This document shows, one piece after another, positions 29,599 through 41,417 of a stretch of DNA of 64,000 nt (positions within the stretch are counted from its first letter, which is position 1; every line of letters begins with the position of its first letter). The position numbers were made by a program, and so were the translations under genes. This DNA is from Streptomyces sp. NBC_00457 (GTDB lineage: Bacteria; Actinomycetota; Actinomycetes; Streptomycetales; Streptomycetaceae): assembly GCF_036014015.1 (NCBI RefSeq), contig NZ_CP107905.1, positions 6,634,001 to 6,698,000 of the forward strand. Reading direction: 5' to 3'. Under the pieces are notes generated by a model, which saw only the letters and a program-made list of their open reading frames with translations, was not told where the DNA came from and did not search any database.

Positions 29599-30240
29599 GT
29601 GACCGCGGAGACCTCCCAGACGCTCGACCGGGGACTGCGTGTCCTCAAGCTGCTGGCCGACACGGACCACGGGCTGACCGTCACCGAGCTTTCCCACAAA
29701 CTGGGCGTGAACCGGACCGTGGTGTACCGGTTGCTCGCCACGCTTGAGCAGCATGCACTTGTACGACGTGACCTGGGCGGACGTGCCCGGGTCGGGCTCG
29801 GGGTGCTGCGGCTGGGGCGTCAGGTGCATCCGTTGGTGCGGGAGGCGGCGTTGCCCGCTCTGCGGTCGCTGGCCGAGGACATAGGCGCGACCGCGCATCT
29901 CACGCTGGTGGACGGGGCGGAGGCGTTGGCCGTCGCGGTCGTCGAGCCGACGTGGACCGACTATCACGTGGCGTATCGGGCGGGGTTCCGGCATCCGTTG
30001 GACCGGGGGGCCGCGGGCAAGGCGATCCTCGCCGCGCGGCAGCGGACGGTGGCGGAGCCGGGGTTCACCCTGACGCACGGAGAATTGGAGGCGGGGGCGA
30101 GTGGGGCCGCGGCGCCGTTGATCGGGGTGACCGGGGTCGAGGGGAGTGTGGGGGTCGTGATGCTGGCGGATGCGGTGCCGGAGCGGGTGGGGCCGCGGGT
30201 GGTGGATGCGGCGCGGGAGGTTGCGGAGGCGTTGCGCTGA
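29599..30240 (+). CDS. IclR-family transcriptional regulator
   Basis: 213 residues, shorter than typical (about 250). An N-terminal winged helix (LDRGLRVLKLLADTDHGLTVTELSHKLGVN as domain 5-70) precedes an IclR effector domain with RAGFRHPLDRGAAGKAIL. GTG 29599 has AAGGAG eight bases upstream. The effector is unknown. No catabolic genes flank it; the nearest downstream gene is a protease, so its targets are probably elsewhere or itself. Codon use is strongly G-ended. Confidence 0.88.
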   Translation: MTAETSQTLDRGLRVLKLLADTDHGLTVTELSHKLGVNRTVVYRLLATLEQHALVRRDLGGRARVGLGVLRLGRQVHPLVREAALPALRSLAEDIGATAHLTLVDGAEALAVAVVEPTWTDYHVAYRAGFRHPLDRGAAGKAILAARQRTVAEPGFTLTHGELEAGASGAAAPLIGVTGVEGSVGVVMLADAVPERVGPRVVDAAREVAEALR

Positions 30241-30363
30241 CCGGCGTTTCAACGAGGTGCGGTGGGGCTGGGCGCGGTGGGGTGGGTCGCTTGCCCGGCG
30301 TGGTGGCTGAGGTGGGGGTGGGTCGCGCAGCCCGGCGCTGACGGGGTGCCGCCTGCGCCCACC

Positions 30364-30490
30364 CGTGCCGCCCCAGGCGGCACGACTGCCCGCAGGCTGC
30401 GGCATTCGGGGACGGGCTGCTGGGTGGGCGCCGCCCTTGCGGCACGCATGCCCGCAGCTAGGGCAGCGGCACGCACGCCCGCAGCTACGG
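30364..30490. repeat. Hairpin and three 25-bp repeats between iclR and the Lon-like gene
   Basis: The 306-bp gap has no gene. CGTGCCGCC/GGCGGCACG (30364-30384, 3-nt loop) could end the iclR transcript. Three related units of the type GCGGCACGCATGCCCGCAG occur at 30377-30402, 30439-30463 and 30466-30490. Confidence 0.6.
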
Positions 30491-30546
30491 CGGTGTACGT
30501 GCTGCCCTCAGTCACCACCCCGAACCCCGCCCGTTAGATTGATCCC

Positions 30547-31341
30547 GTGTTCCTCTCTCGTCTCACGCGCCCGCAGGCCCTGGTGGTCTGTGCTCTGCCT
30601 GTCGTCGGTCTGGTCGGGGCGGCGGTGTTCGCGCCGCTGCCGTTTTCGTTGACGCAGCCGGGGCTGACCGCGGATGTGCTGGGGGAGAACCGGGGGACGC
30701 CGGTGATCACGATCTCCGGGGCGCCGGCTCGGGACACGAGCGGGCAGCTGCGGATGACGACGATCGAGGCGACGAACCCGGATACGAACGTCTCGCTCGG
30801 GGATGTGATCGACTCGTGGTTCCGTACGGACCGGGCGGTCATGCCGCGCGACTCGGTCTATCCGAGCGGTGAGAGCGTCAAGGAGATCGAGCGGCACAAC
30901 ACGGAGCAGATGCGCGCGTCGCAGGACGCGGCGACCGAGGCCGCGCTGAACTATCTCGACCTCAGCGACAAGAACGTCAAGGTCACCTTGAGGCTCGCCG
31001 ACGTCGGCGGCCCCAGCGCCGGGCTCCTGTTCTCCCTCGGCATCATCGACAAGCTCAACGGAAACGGCAGCGGCGGCGACCTCACCGGCGGTCGTAGCGT
31101 CGCCGGCACGGGGACGATCGAGGCCGACGGAACGGTCGGCGCGGTCGGCGGTGTCGCCCTGAAGACGCAGGCCGCGCGGCGCGACGGGGCGACCGTGTTC
31201 CTGGTTCCGAAGGACGAGTGCGGCGACGCGGAGTCGGAGCTGCCGGAGGGGCTGCGGCTGATTCCGGTGACCACGCTCAAGGGTGCGGTCAGTGCGCTGG
31301 TGGCGTTGGAGACGGGGAAGGGCTCGGTGCCGAGCTGCTGA
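30547..31341 (+). CDS. Lon-like Ser-Lys protease (S16), membrane-anchored
   Basis: 264 residues. An N-terminal uncleaved signal or anchor (about 10-30, ALVVCALPVVGLVGAAVFA) leads to an external S16 domain. The catalytic Ser157 lies in GGPSAGLLFSLGIID and the Lys at about 206 in GGVALKTQAARRDG, the spacing of Lon proteases. It lacks the AAA+ module and, unlike YlbL-type relatives, I see no clear PDZ domain, though residues 40-130 are unassigned and may hold a degenerate one. It would cleave proteins outside the membrane. GTG 30547 is the likely start; the ribosome-binding site is weak. Confidence 0.82.
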   Translation: MFLSRLTRPQALVVCALPVVGLVGAAVFAPLPFSLTQPGLTADVLGENRGTPVITISGAPARDTSGQLRMTTIEATNPDTNVSLGDVIDSWFRTDRAVMPRDSVYPSGESVKEIERHNTEQMRASQDAATEAALNYLDLSDKNVKVTLRLADVGGPSAGLLFSLGIIDKLNGNGSGGDLTGGRSVAGTGTIEADGTVGAVGGVALKTQAARRDGATVFLVPKDECGDAESELPEGLRLIPVTTLKGAVSALVALETGKGSVPSC

Positions 31342-31365
31342 GGCCCGCCCCTGCTATTCCGTAGG

Positions 31366-31806
31366 TCAGAGGTTGTCGTCCTCCAGGGGGTGCTGCCAGC
31401 GCAGGCCGGGGAAGCGGGCGAATCCCCGGTCGGCGGAGTAGAAGGTGGAGCCGGACTCGATGGCGAGGGCCGCGAGGTAGGCGTCCGGAACGAGATTGCC
31501 GCGAGCTCCTACTCTGCGGCAGAGTCGGTCGAAGATCTCCCAGTGCCGGGGGCCTTCGTGGAGGGGCGTGGTCACGGGCGCTTCACGGATGGCTTGCAGG
31601 AAGTCCAGTGCGTCGGCTGAGGTGACGGGCCGCGGGAAGATGCGCGGGTGGGTGACCAGACGTACGAATCCGCTGGCCACCATGGCGTTGTAGGCCACCG
31701 GCTCATCGCCCCGCAGCCGCTCGATCAGCCACTTCTTGTACGGCTCGTGTTCCTTGGCTTCCTCACGGAAGGCATATACGAGCACGTTCACGTCGCAGAA
31801 GATCAC
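31366..31806 (-). CDS. vapC: VapC-type PIN-domain toxin
   Basis: 146 residues. PIN-domain acidic residues are visible: Asp4 in IFCDVNVLVYAF, Glu and Asp in DAYLAALAIESG and the C-terminal YSADRGFARFPGLRW. VapC toxins are metal-dependent ribonucleases that cut tRNA or rRNA. GTG 31806 overlaps the antitoxin stop (GTGA), confirming a two-gene operon. All catalytic residues appear intact. It converges with the Lon-like gene with only 24 bp between stops and no clear terminator. Confidence 0.88.
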   Translation of the reverse strand: MIFCDVNVLVYAFREEAKEHEPYKKWLIERLRGDEPVAYNAMVASGFVRLVTHPRIFPRPVTSADALDFLQAIREAPVTTPLHEGPRHWEIFDRLCRRVGARGNLVPDAYLAALAIESGSTFYSADRGFARFPGLRWQHPLEDDNL

Positions 31807-32042
31807 TCGATGCCGTCCATGATGTCGAGGAGCGCGGCATTGTTGTCGAGATCGACTCCCGGGCGTAGACCGCCCAGGTCGGCGCTGGGCAGGTTGACGA
31901 TGTTCTTCGCCGCCGCCACATCCCGCGCGAACGACGCCCGCAACGCATCCTCTATCACCGCACTGACTGTGACGCGCCTGCGGGCGGCCCGCAGTTTGGC
32001 TTCCTGAAGCAGGTCCTCGGAGAGGTCGACCGTTGTCCTCAT
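31803..32042 (-). CDS. vapB: VapB-type antitoxin
   Basis: 79 residues. An N-terminal ribbon-helix-helix (MRTTVDLSEDLLQEAKLRA, then VTVSAVIEDALRASFAR) and a C-terminal acidic and hydrophobic tail (LDNNAALLDIMDG) to bind VapC. ATG 32042. It would repress its own operon, most likely at the palindrome 32064-32075. Confidence 0.87.
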   Translation of the reverse strand: MRTTVDLSEDLLQEAKLRAARRRVTVSAVIEDALRASFARDVAAAKNIVNLPSADLGGLRPGVDLDNNAALLDIMDGIE

Positions 32043-32063
32043 GCACCAAAGCGTAAGCAGACT

Positions 32064-32075
32064 GCATCATGATGC
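32064..32075. promoter_or_regulatory. Palindromic operator of vapBC
   Basis: Perfect 12-bp palindrome GCATCATGATGC, 22 bp before the vapB start codon on the minus strand, the expected place for an autoregulatory VapB site. Confidence 0.55.
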
Positions 32076-32151
32076 GCCAGGGTGAATCACTGATGGGCGG
32101 GCTTGACCCTTCCCTTGGATCCCCGCCCCGCCTTGGATCCCCACCCCCGCC

Positions 32152-33114
32152 CTACCCCTCCTTCACGAACCCCTCCTCCACCATCCAGTCCAACGCCACC
32201 TGATGCGGATCCTCCCCCGCCACATCCACCTTCGCGTTCAGCTCCTGCGCCACCGCGTTGTCCAACCGCCTGGTGATCGGGTCGAGGACGTCCGCGATCG
32301 CCGGGTACTCCTTCAGCGTCTTGGAGTTGATCGAGGGTGCGGCGTTGTAGTTGGGGAAGAACTTCTTGTCGTCGCGCATCACCACCAGGTTCATGGACTT
32401 GATGCGCCCGTCGGTGGTGAAGACCTCCCCGAAGGTGCAACTGCCCTTCACCGCCTGCGTGTAGATGATCCCGGTGTCCATCTGCGTGATGTTGCCGGCC
32501 GGTACGTCCATGCCGTAGGCCTTCTGCATCCCCGGCAACCCGTCCGCCCGGTTCGCGAACTCGCCCTCCACGCAGAGCGTCACCGCGCCCGGGTCGGACT
32601 TGGACAGGGCGGCCACGTCGGAGAGGGTCTTGGTGCCGTACTTCTTGAAGTTGGCCTGGTTCATGGCGAGGGCGTATGTGTTGTTGAGCGCGGCCGGCGG
32701 CAGCCAGGTGAGCCCATTCTTCGCGTCCGCGTCCCGCACCGCCGCCCACTGTTTCTGCGGGTCGTCGATGGGCTCGCTGTTGCCGAGGTAGGTGATCCAG
32801 GCGGTGCCCGTGTACTCGTACATCCCGTCCGCGTCGCCGCCCTTGACCGCCTCGCGGGCGCCGACGGAGCCCTGGATGCCGGTGCGGTCGAGCACGTCCG
32901 CGCCGGCCGCCTCGAAGGCGATGCCCATGATCGCGCCGAGGATCAGCTGCTCGGTGAACTCCTTGGAGGTGACGGTGAGGTCGGCGCCCTTGAGTGGCTC
33001 GCCCTGGCCGATGGAGCCGGGGCGGACATCGTCCACCATCGGCGAACCGCTCGTCAGCCCGCAGCCACTCACCATGACGGCCACAGCCAGCACCGCGCAC
33101 AGCCGCCGCCTCAT
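32152..33114 (-). CDS. Glycine betaine/choline ABC transporter binding lipoprotein
   Basis: 320-residue OpuAC-type binding protein. The lipobox VMVSGCG follows a short basic and hydrophobic signal (MRRRLCAVLAVAVMVSGC). The family signature LTVTSKEFTEQLILGAIM and the aromatic-containing EYTGTAWITYLGN are clear. It delivers an osmoprotectant to the two permeases upstream. ATG 33114 overlaps the permease stop (ATGA), so it is the last gene of the four-gene operon. A short GC-rich direct repeat (CTTGGATCCCC, twice) lies after the stop. Confidence 0.9.
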   Translation of the reverse strand: MRRRLCAVLAVAVMVSGCGLTSGSPMVDDVRPGSIGQGEPLKGADLTVTSKEFTEQLILGAIMGIAFEAAGADVLDRTGIQGSVGAREAVKGGDADGMYEYTGTAWITYLGNSEPIDDPQKQWAAVRDADAKNGLTWLPPAALNNTYALAMNQANFKKYGTKTLSDVAALSKSDPGAVTLCVEGEFANRADGLPGMQKAYGMDVPAGNITQMDTGIIYTQAVKGSCTFGEVFTTDGRIKSMNLVVMRDDKKFFPNYNAAPSINSKTLKEYPAIADVLDPITRRLDNAVAQELNAKVDVAGEDPHQVALDWMVEEGFVKEG

Positions 33115-33968
33115 GTCCCCACCTCCAACCCCCGCGGCCGCAGCAGCAGTTCGGCCAGCGAGGCCAGCCAGTCCACCAGCAGGGCGAGTACGACCGTGAG
33201 GATCGAACCCAGCATCAGCACGGGCATCCGCTGGTTGGTGATACCGGTCGTGATCAGTACGCCCAGCCCGCCGCCCCCGCCGAACGTCGCCAGCGTCGCC
33301 GTACCGACGTTCAGGACGAGCGCCGTCCGCACGCCCGCCAGGATCAGCGGGACCGCCAGAGGCAGTTCGACGCGGGAGAGCACGCCGAGCGGGGACATGC
33401 CGATGCCGCGGGCGGCCTCCAGCAGGCTCGGGTCGTTGGCCTTCAGGCCGGCGATCGTGTTCGACAGCACGGGCAGGACGGCGTAGATGATCATGCCGAT
33501 CAGGGCCGCCCTCCGGCCGATGCCCAGCCAGATCACCAGCAGGGCGAGCAGGCCGATCGCGGGTGTCGCCTGGCCCATGTTGGCGAACGCCATCGCCACC
33601 GGGGTCGCCTTCCGGAACGCCTTGCGGGTGAGCAGGATGCCCAGCGGGATCGCGATGATCAGCACGAAGAAGGTGGAGATCGCCGTGAGTTGGATGTGCT
33701 CCCAGAGCAGTTTGGACACCTCGCCGTCCGCCAGCGCGTTCTCGGAGAGGGGGTCCAGGTCGGCCTGCTCGAACCACAGCCAGGTCGCCAGCAGCACGGC
33801 GATGAGGACGACCGGCAGGAAGGTGAGCTTCTGCCAGCCGATCCGGCGCCGCGGCACCGCCCGTGGCGGCGGCGGTTCCTGGTCGCCGGGGGCCTCGCCC
33901 TCGTCCCGGAAGGCGTGCCCCCTGACCTCGTGCTCGCCCTCGGGACGCCGGTCGGCGGAGGCGGCCAC
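33111..33968 (-). CDS. Osmoprotectant ABC transporter permease 1
   Basis: 285 residues. A cytoplasmic charged N-terminus (about 1-45) precedes six helices; the EAA-like loop is SLLEAARGIGMSPLGVLSRVELPLAVP. GTG 33968 is chosen because GAGGAG lies just upstream; GTG 33983 (which overlaps the ATPase stop) is the alternative and would add five residues. It forms the channel with the second permease at the start of the operon. Confidence 0.88.
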   Translation of the reverse strand: MAASADRRPEGEHEVRGHAFRDEGEAPGDQEPPPPRAVPRRRIGWQKLTFLPVVLIAVLLATWLWFEQADLDPLSENALADGEVSKLLWEHIQLTAISTFFVLIIAIPLGILLTRKAFRKATPVAMAFANMGQATPAIGLLALLVIWLGIGRRAALIGMIIYAVLPVLSNTIAGLKANDPSLLEAARGIGMSPLGVLSRVELPLAVPLILAGVRTALVLNVGTATLATFGGGGGLGVLITTGITNQRMPVLMLGSILTVVLALLVDWLASLAELLLRPRGLEVGT

Positions 33969-33979
33969 GCCTTCTCCTC

Positions 33980-35240
33980 TCACGCCTTCTTCTCCCCTCC
34001 GACGCCTTCCTGCTCGGCGTGCGTCTGCTGGGCCCGGATCTCCTCCAGTTCGTGCTGGTGCTCCATGGCGTCCAGCCGGTCGGCCTCCAGCAGCTCGTGC
34101 ACGGAGTTGATCAGCGTCTCCATGTCGACGACGCCCGTGTACTCGCCGCGCCGCCCGGTCACGGCCACCCGGCCCGCGCTGTCCGTCAGCACCGCCTCCA
34201 GCGCGTCCCGCAGGGTCGCGTCCCTGGTCACCGTGTCGTGCACGAGCGTGCCCGCCCGCGCCAGCGAACCCTTGGCCCGCATCATGTCGCCGCGCCGCAG
34301 CCACTTGTACGGCCGCCCGCGCTTGTCGAGCAGCAGGACCTCGTTCGTGCCGCTCGTCCGCAGCCGGTTGAAGATCTGCTGGAGCGGATCGTCGACGGTC
34401 GCGGTCGGATAGTCGGTGATCTCCACATCCCGTACGCGGGTGAGGTTCAGCCGCTTCAGCGCCGCCCCGGCGCCGACGAACCCGGAGACGAAGTCGTCGG
34501 CCGGGTTGGTGAGGATCGCCTCCGGGGTGTCGAACTGGGCGATGTGGGACCGTTCGCGCAGCACGGCGATGCGGTCACCGAGCTTGATCGCCTCGTCGAA
34601 GTCATGGGTGACGAAGACGATCGTCTTGTGCAGTTCGTGCTGCAGCCTGATCAGCTCGTCCTGGAGGTGATCGCGGGTGATCGGGTCGACCGCGCCGAAC
34701 GGCTCGTCCATCAACAACACCGGCGGGTCCGCCGCCAACGCCCGTGCCACGCCCACGCGTTGCTGCTGACCGCCGGAGAGCTGACGCGGATAGCGGCCGT
34801 GGAACTCGCCCGGGTCGAGCCCGACCAGGTCCAGCATCTCCTCCACCCGCGCTCTGATCCGCGCCTTCGGCCAGCCGATCATCTTCGGCACCAGCGCGAT
34901 GTTCTGGGCGACCGTCATGTGCGGGAAGAGACCGGACGCCTGGATGGCGTACCCGACGTTGCGGCGCAGCTTCACCGGGTCCATGTCGGTGACGTCCTCG
35001 CCGTTGATGCGGATGCGTCCGCCGGTCGGTTCGATCAGCCGGTTGATCATCTTGAGCGTCGTGGACTTCCCGCAGCCGGAGGGCCCGACGAAGATGACGA
35101 TCTCGCCCGCCTTGATCTCCATGTTCACGCTGTCGACGGCCGGCTGCGGGGCGCCCGGATACCGCTTGGTGAGGTTCTCCAGCTCGATGGAGGCACCGGA
35201 GGTCGCCTTCTCGGCTACGGAGGTATCGGCCACGGAGGTC

Positions 35241-35248
<8 letters not shown>
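33980..35248 (-). CDS. Osmoprotectant ABC transporter ATPase with CBS domains
   Basis: 422 residues. Walker A GPSGCGKST near 55-63, signature QLSGGQQQRVGVARAL near 152, Walker B VLLMDEPFGAVDP. The C-terminal region (about 270-395) has two CBS-like domains, one ending GRVAVTGRRGEYTGVVDMETL; in OpuA-type transporters these sense ionic strength. GTG 35248 overlaps the upstream permease by 8 bp. A coiled acidic tail with Gln and Glu (EHQHELEEIRAQQTHAEQE) is unusual but common in streptomycete copies. Confidence 0.92.
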
Positions 35249-37792
<2,544 letters not shown>

Positions 37793-37801
37793 CCAGGAGA
37801 A

Positions 37802-39220
37802 CTATGCAGGCAGGGGCTCGTCGGCCGGCAGGTCGCCGAGCCCCCGCAATGCCTCCCGTGCCGTAGGAACCCGCCACGGCGAGAAGTGCGGGTTGATCCG
37901 CAGGGCCTCCTGAAGGTGCCGCCGGGCGGGCCCATACAGCTCCAACTCGCCCTCGATCATGCCTCGGTGATACGCGTACAGGGCACTGCGCACCCCACCC
38001 CCGTGCTTCTCGTCCGTCGCCCGCGCCGCGAACTTCAGTGCCTCCTCGTGCTGCCCGGCCCGGTGCAGCGCCCACCCCAGCGCGTCGGCCACGGCGATAC
38101 CGGGCTGGCGCTGCCACTCGGCGCGCAGTCGCCGTACCGCCGCCTCCGGGTCCCCGTGGTCCGCCTCGAACTGCCCGAGGACCAGCTCCTCGTCGGCCCC
38201 GCCCGCCGCCGCACTCCGCACCCGCTCCCGCAGCAGCTCGTACTGCACACGCGCGGCCTGATCGAGCCCCAGCGACTCGTACAACTCGCCCAGTTCCAGG
38301 GCGTATTGCGGCAGTGGCTGCTTGGCGAGGGCCATCTGGTACGCGTTCAGCGCCTCCGGCGTCCGCCCCAGCGCCGCCAGCGCCCGCCCCTGCCCGGCCT
38401 GCGCGGCCCGCTGGTCGGGGTCGAAACGGACCGCCTCCTGGAAGTGCCGCAGCGCGACCTCGAGGTCCCCGCGCTCGAATGCCAGCTGCCCGCCCCGCTC
38501 CAGATACGCGGCCCTCTCGGCGGGCGCCTCGGCTCCGGCCGCCGCGTCGGCCAGCGCGGCGGCGGCGTCCTCGCGCCGGCCGTGGTCGCGGTAGACGGCC
38601 CCGGCCCGCGCGAGGGCGGCGGGCCCGGAGTGCAGCTCCAGCATCCGGTCCAGCGTCCGCTCGGCCGCCTTGTGATCGCCAAGCCCCGTATAGGCGTCGA
38701 TGAGCACCGGATACGTCGTCCAGCGCTTCGCGTCCAGCTCCAGCGCGGCCTGCCCCCACTTCCGCGCCGCCGGAAAGTCCCGCCGCGCGTTCGCCAGCGC
38801 CGCCATCCCGGTCAGCGCCTCCACATTCCCCTCCGCCCGCGTCCGCAGCGAGGTCCGCAGCGCCTGCTCGGCCCGCGGGAAGTAGGACGGCTCCGCGATC
38901 CGCCGCCCCTGTTCGACGTACGCCGTCCCGAGCACCGCCCAGGACCGCGCGTCCTGGGGATGCGCCCGCACTCGCGCCTCGTGCTCGCCGATCAGCGCCG
39001 CCAGGCCGGGCAGCGCGGCCGGCACCCCGGAACCGACCGCCGTCAGCGCCTGCGCCCCCGGCGCCGGAGCCGGAGCCCGCGATTCCGGCCGTTCCCCGGG
39101 CAGCAGCATCAGCACCACACCGAGTACGGCGCACGCGGCGACGGCCGCGAGCGGCACCCAGCGGGCAACAGGCTTGCGCACCTCGGCCGGCGCTTCCTCG
39201 TGGTTCCCCATGGCGCTCAC
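37802..39220 (-). CDS. TPR-repeat membrane-anchored protein
   Basis: 472 residues. One membrane helix near the N-terminus (WVPLAAVAACAVLGVVLMLLP, about 21-41) is followed by a linker and at least seven TPR-like repeats (from about 92), for example SWAVLGTAYVEQGRRI, LARAGAVYRDHGRREDAAAA, and LRHFQEAVRFDPDQRAAQAG. It probably serves as an extracytoplasmic scaffold. The partner is unknown. Start is GTG 39220 or ATG 39211 (MGNHEEAP); neither has a strong ribosome-binding site. Confidence 0.82.
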   Translation of the reverse strand: MSAMGNHEEAPAEVRKPVARWVPLAAVAACAVLGVVLMLLPGERPESRAPAPAPGAQALTAVGSGVPAALPGLAALIGEHEARVRAHPQDARSWAVLGTAYVEQGRRIAEPSYFPRAEQALRTSLRTRAEGNVEALTGMAALANARRDFPAARKWGQAALELDAKRWTTYPVLIDAYTGLGDHKAAERTLDRMLELHSGPAALARAGAVYRDHGRREDAAAALADAAAGAEAPAERAAYLERGGQLAFERGDLEVALRHFQEAVRFDPDQRAAQAGQGRALAALGRTPEALNAYQMALAKQPLPQYALELGELYESLGLDQAARVQYELLRERVRSAAAGGADEELVLGQFEADHGDPEAAVRRLRAEWQRQPGIAVADALGWALHRAGQHEEALKFAARATDEKHGGGVRSALYAYHRGMIEGELELYGPARRHLQEALRINPHFSPWRVPTAREALRGLGDLPADEPLPA

Positions 39221-39309
39221 TGTGCGTCAACACGACGACCCCATTCCCGCACCCGAAGCCTTGTGCGGACGGGGTTCACACCGATGGCCCCGGGTGCGAA
39301 CCTGTGATC

Positions 39310-40710
39310 ATGAGCCGTATCGAAGCGCCGCGTGACGAAGTGACCGGCAACCTTCTCGACCGCCTGCTCAGCGGCCTGCCCGCCGAGGCCGTCCTCAGCG
39401 ACCCCGACGTCACGGCCGCCTACGCCAACGACATGGCCAGCTTCTGCCCGGCCGGCGCGCCCGCCGTCGTCGTACTGCCGCGCACGGTCGAAGAAGTGCA
39501 GCACGTCATGCGCATCGCCACCGAACTGCGCGTCCCGGTCGTCCCGCAGGGCGCCCGCACCGGCCTGTCGGGCGCGGCGAACGCCTCCGACGGCTGCATC
39601 GTGCTGTCCCTCATCAAGATGGACCGCATCCTCGAGATCAACCCGGTGGACCGTATCGCCGTCGTCGAACCCGGCGTCATCAACGCCGCCCTGTCCCGCG
39701 CGGTCGGCGAACACGGCCTGTACTACCCGCCGGACCCCTCCAGCTGGGAGATGTGCACGATCGGCGGCAACATCGGGACGGCGTCGGGCGGACTGTGCTG
39801 TGTGAAGTACGGGGTCACCGCCGAGTACGTCCTCGGCCTGGATGTCGTCCTCGCCGACGGGCGGCTCATGACCACCGGCCGCCGCACGGCGAAGGGCGTC
39901 GCCGGGTACGACATGACCCGCCTGTTCGTGGGCTCGGAGGGCTCGCTGGGCATCGTCGTACGGGCGGTCCTGGGGCTGAGGCCGCAGCCGCCGCAGCAGT
40001 TGGTGCTGGCGGCCGAGTTCGCGTCCGGGGCCGCCGCGTGCGATGCGGTGTGCCGGATCATGGCGGGCGGGCATGTGCCGTCCCTCCTCGAACTGATGGA
40101 CCGCACGACGGTGAAGGCCGTCAACGACCTGGCGCACATGGGACTGCCCGAGTCGACGGAGGCGCTGCTGCTGGCGGCCTTCGACACCCCGGACCCGTCC
40201 GCCGACCTCGCCGCCCTCGGCGCGCTCTGCGAGGCGGCCGGCGCCACCCAGGTCGTACCGGCGGACGACCTGGCCGAGTCGGAACTCCTCCTCCAGGCAC
40301 GGCGGTTGTCGCTCACCGCCCTGGAGGCGGTCAAGGGCACGACGATGATCGACGACGTGTGCGTGCCCCGCTCGCGCCTCGGCGACATGCTCGAAGGGAC
40401 CGAGCGGATCGCCGAGAAGTACCAGCTCACCATCGGCGTCGTCGCCCACGCCGGCGACGGCAACACACACCCGACCGTCTGCTTCGACGCCCAGGACCCC
40501 GACGAGTCCCGCCGGGCCCGCGAGTCCTTCGACGAGATCATGGCGCTCGGCCTGGAACTCGGCGGCACGATCACCGGCGAACACGGCGTGGGCGTGCTCA
40601 AGAAGGAGTGGCTGGCCCGCGAGATCGGCCCGGTGGGGGTGGAGATGCAGCGGGCGGTGAAGTCCGTCTTCGACCCGCTGGGCATCCTGAACCCGGGCAA
40701 GCTCTTCTGA
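39310..40710 (+). CDS. FAD-linked oxidase (glycolate/D-lactate dehydrogenase type)
   Basis: 466 residues. FAD_binding_4 domain (about 45-185: VVPQGARTGLSGAANAS, then CTIGGNIGTASGGLCCVKYG) and the FAD-oxidase C-terminal domain (about 220-460) with HAGDGNTHP and GGTITGEHGVG, whose His and Glu are typical of GlcD and D-lactate dehydrogenases. It would oxidise a 2-hydroxy acid. No iron-sulfur partner (GlcF) is adjacent. ATG 39310 follows a GTG at 39304; the short leader suggests a leaderless or weak start. Confidence 0.9.
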   Translation: MSRIEAPRDEVTGNLLDRLLSGLPAEAVLSDPDVTAAYANDMASFCPAGAPAVVVLPRTVEEVQHVMRIATELRVPVVPQGARTGLSGAANASDGCIVLSLIKMDRILEINPVDRIAVVEPGVINAALSRAVGEHGLYYPPDPSSWEMCTIGGNIGTASGGLCCVKYGVTAEYVLGLDVVLADGRLMTTGRRTAKGVAGYDMTRLFVGSEGSLGIVVRAVLGLRPQPPQQLVLAAEFASGAAACDAVCRIMAGGHVPSLLELMDRTTVKAVNDLAHMGLPESTEALLLAAFDTPDPSADLAALGALCEAAGATQVVPADDLAESELLLQARRLSLTALEAVKGTTMIDDVCVPRSRLGDMLEGTERIAEKYQLTIGVVAHAGDGNTHPTVCFDAQDPDESRRARESFDEIMALGLELGGTITGEHGVGVLKKEWLAREIGPVGVEMQRAVKSVFDPLGILNPGKLF

Positions 40711-40729
40711 CCTACGAGTTCTCCTACGG

Positions 40730-41161
40730 TCACTGGGCGAGCAGCTGATCGAGCGCGTCGTCGATTCCCAGCTGCTCGCCCTCAGTCCCCGGGGGCACCA
40801 CCCGCAGCGTGCGCTCGAGCCAGGCTGAGACCTGGGCGGCGGGCGCCTGCAGCAGGGCGTCCCCGTCGGGTGAACTCAGCGCCATCAGGACGACGCTGCG
40901 GCCCTCGGCCTTCGTGGGCCACACCCGTACGTCCCCGTAGCCGCAGGGCCGGAACACGCCCTCGACGAGGAGCTCACGGGCGAACGTCCAGTGCACGGGG
41001 GCATCGGAGGTGATGTGGAAGGAGACGCGGACGGCGTACGGATCGTCGCTGCGGAAGCTCAGCCGGGCCGGGACCGGGATGCTCCGCTCCGGCGACAGGA
41101 TGAGCCTCAGCTCCAGCTCCCGCTCTACCACGCTGTACATAGGGCGTGTTTCCTCTCTCAT
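40730..41161 (-). CDS. ssgG: SsgA-like sporulation protein SsgG
   Basis: 143-residue SALP protein, a family found only in morphologically complex actinobacteria. Typical segments: SIPVPARLSFRSDDPYAVRVSF, VHWTFARELLVEGVFRPCGYGDV, and VVLMALSSPDGDALLQAPA. In S. coelicolor SsgG (SCO2924, beside the FAD oxidase) helps place sporulation septa correctly. The assignment to SsgG rather than another SALP rests mostly on gene order. ATG 41161 is supported by GAGGAG; ATG 41140 is the alternative. The gene marks the organism as a sporulating Streptomyces. Confidence 0.85.
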   Translation of the reverse strand: MREETRPMYSVVERELELRLILSPERSIPVPARLSFRSDDPYAVRVSFHITSDAPVHWTFARELLVEGVFRPCGYGDVRVWPTKAEGRSVVLMALSSPDGDALLQAPAAQVSAWLERTLRVVPPGTEGEQLGIDDALDQLLAQ

Positions 41162-41417
41162 TGTCGCTCCTCATGTCGCTCTCGTGGGCCCTGGCGTGGG
41201 CCCGTACGAGTGGAGAGAGGGGAGGGCCGGAACCATTACGCGGGTTCCCGTAACTTTTTTCGCGGAGCGGCGTCGCTTGGCTCCGGGTCGTGTGAAGTAC
41301 GTGTACGAGGTTGCCCGGAAAGGGGTGGGTCCTACGGGACGGGCGGTGGTTGTTGCGCCGGTCTGGTAGATGTTGGAGGCCCCCAGTTGACCCCCGAGCA
41401 GATACGGGACGACGGAC

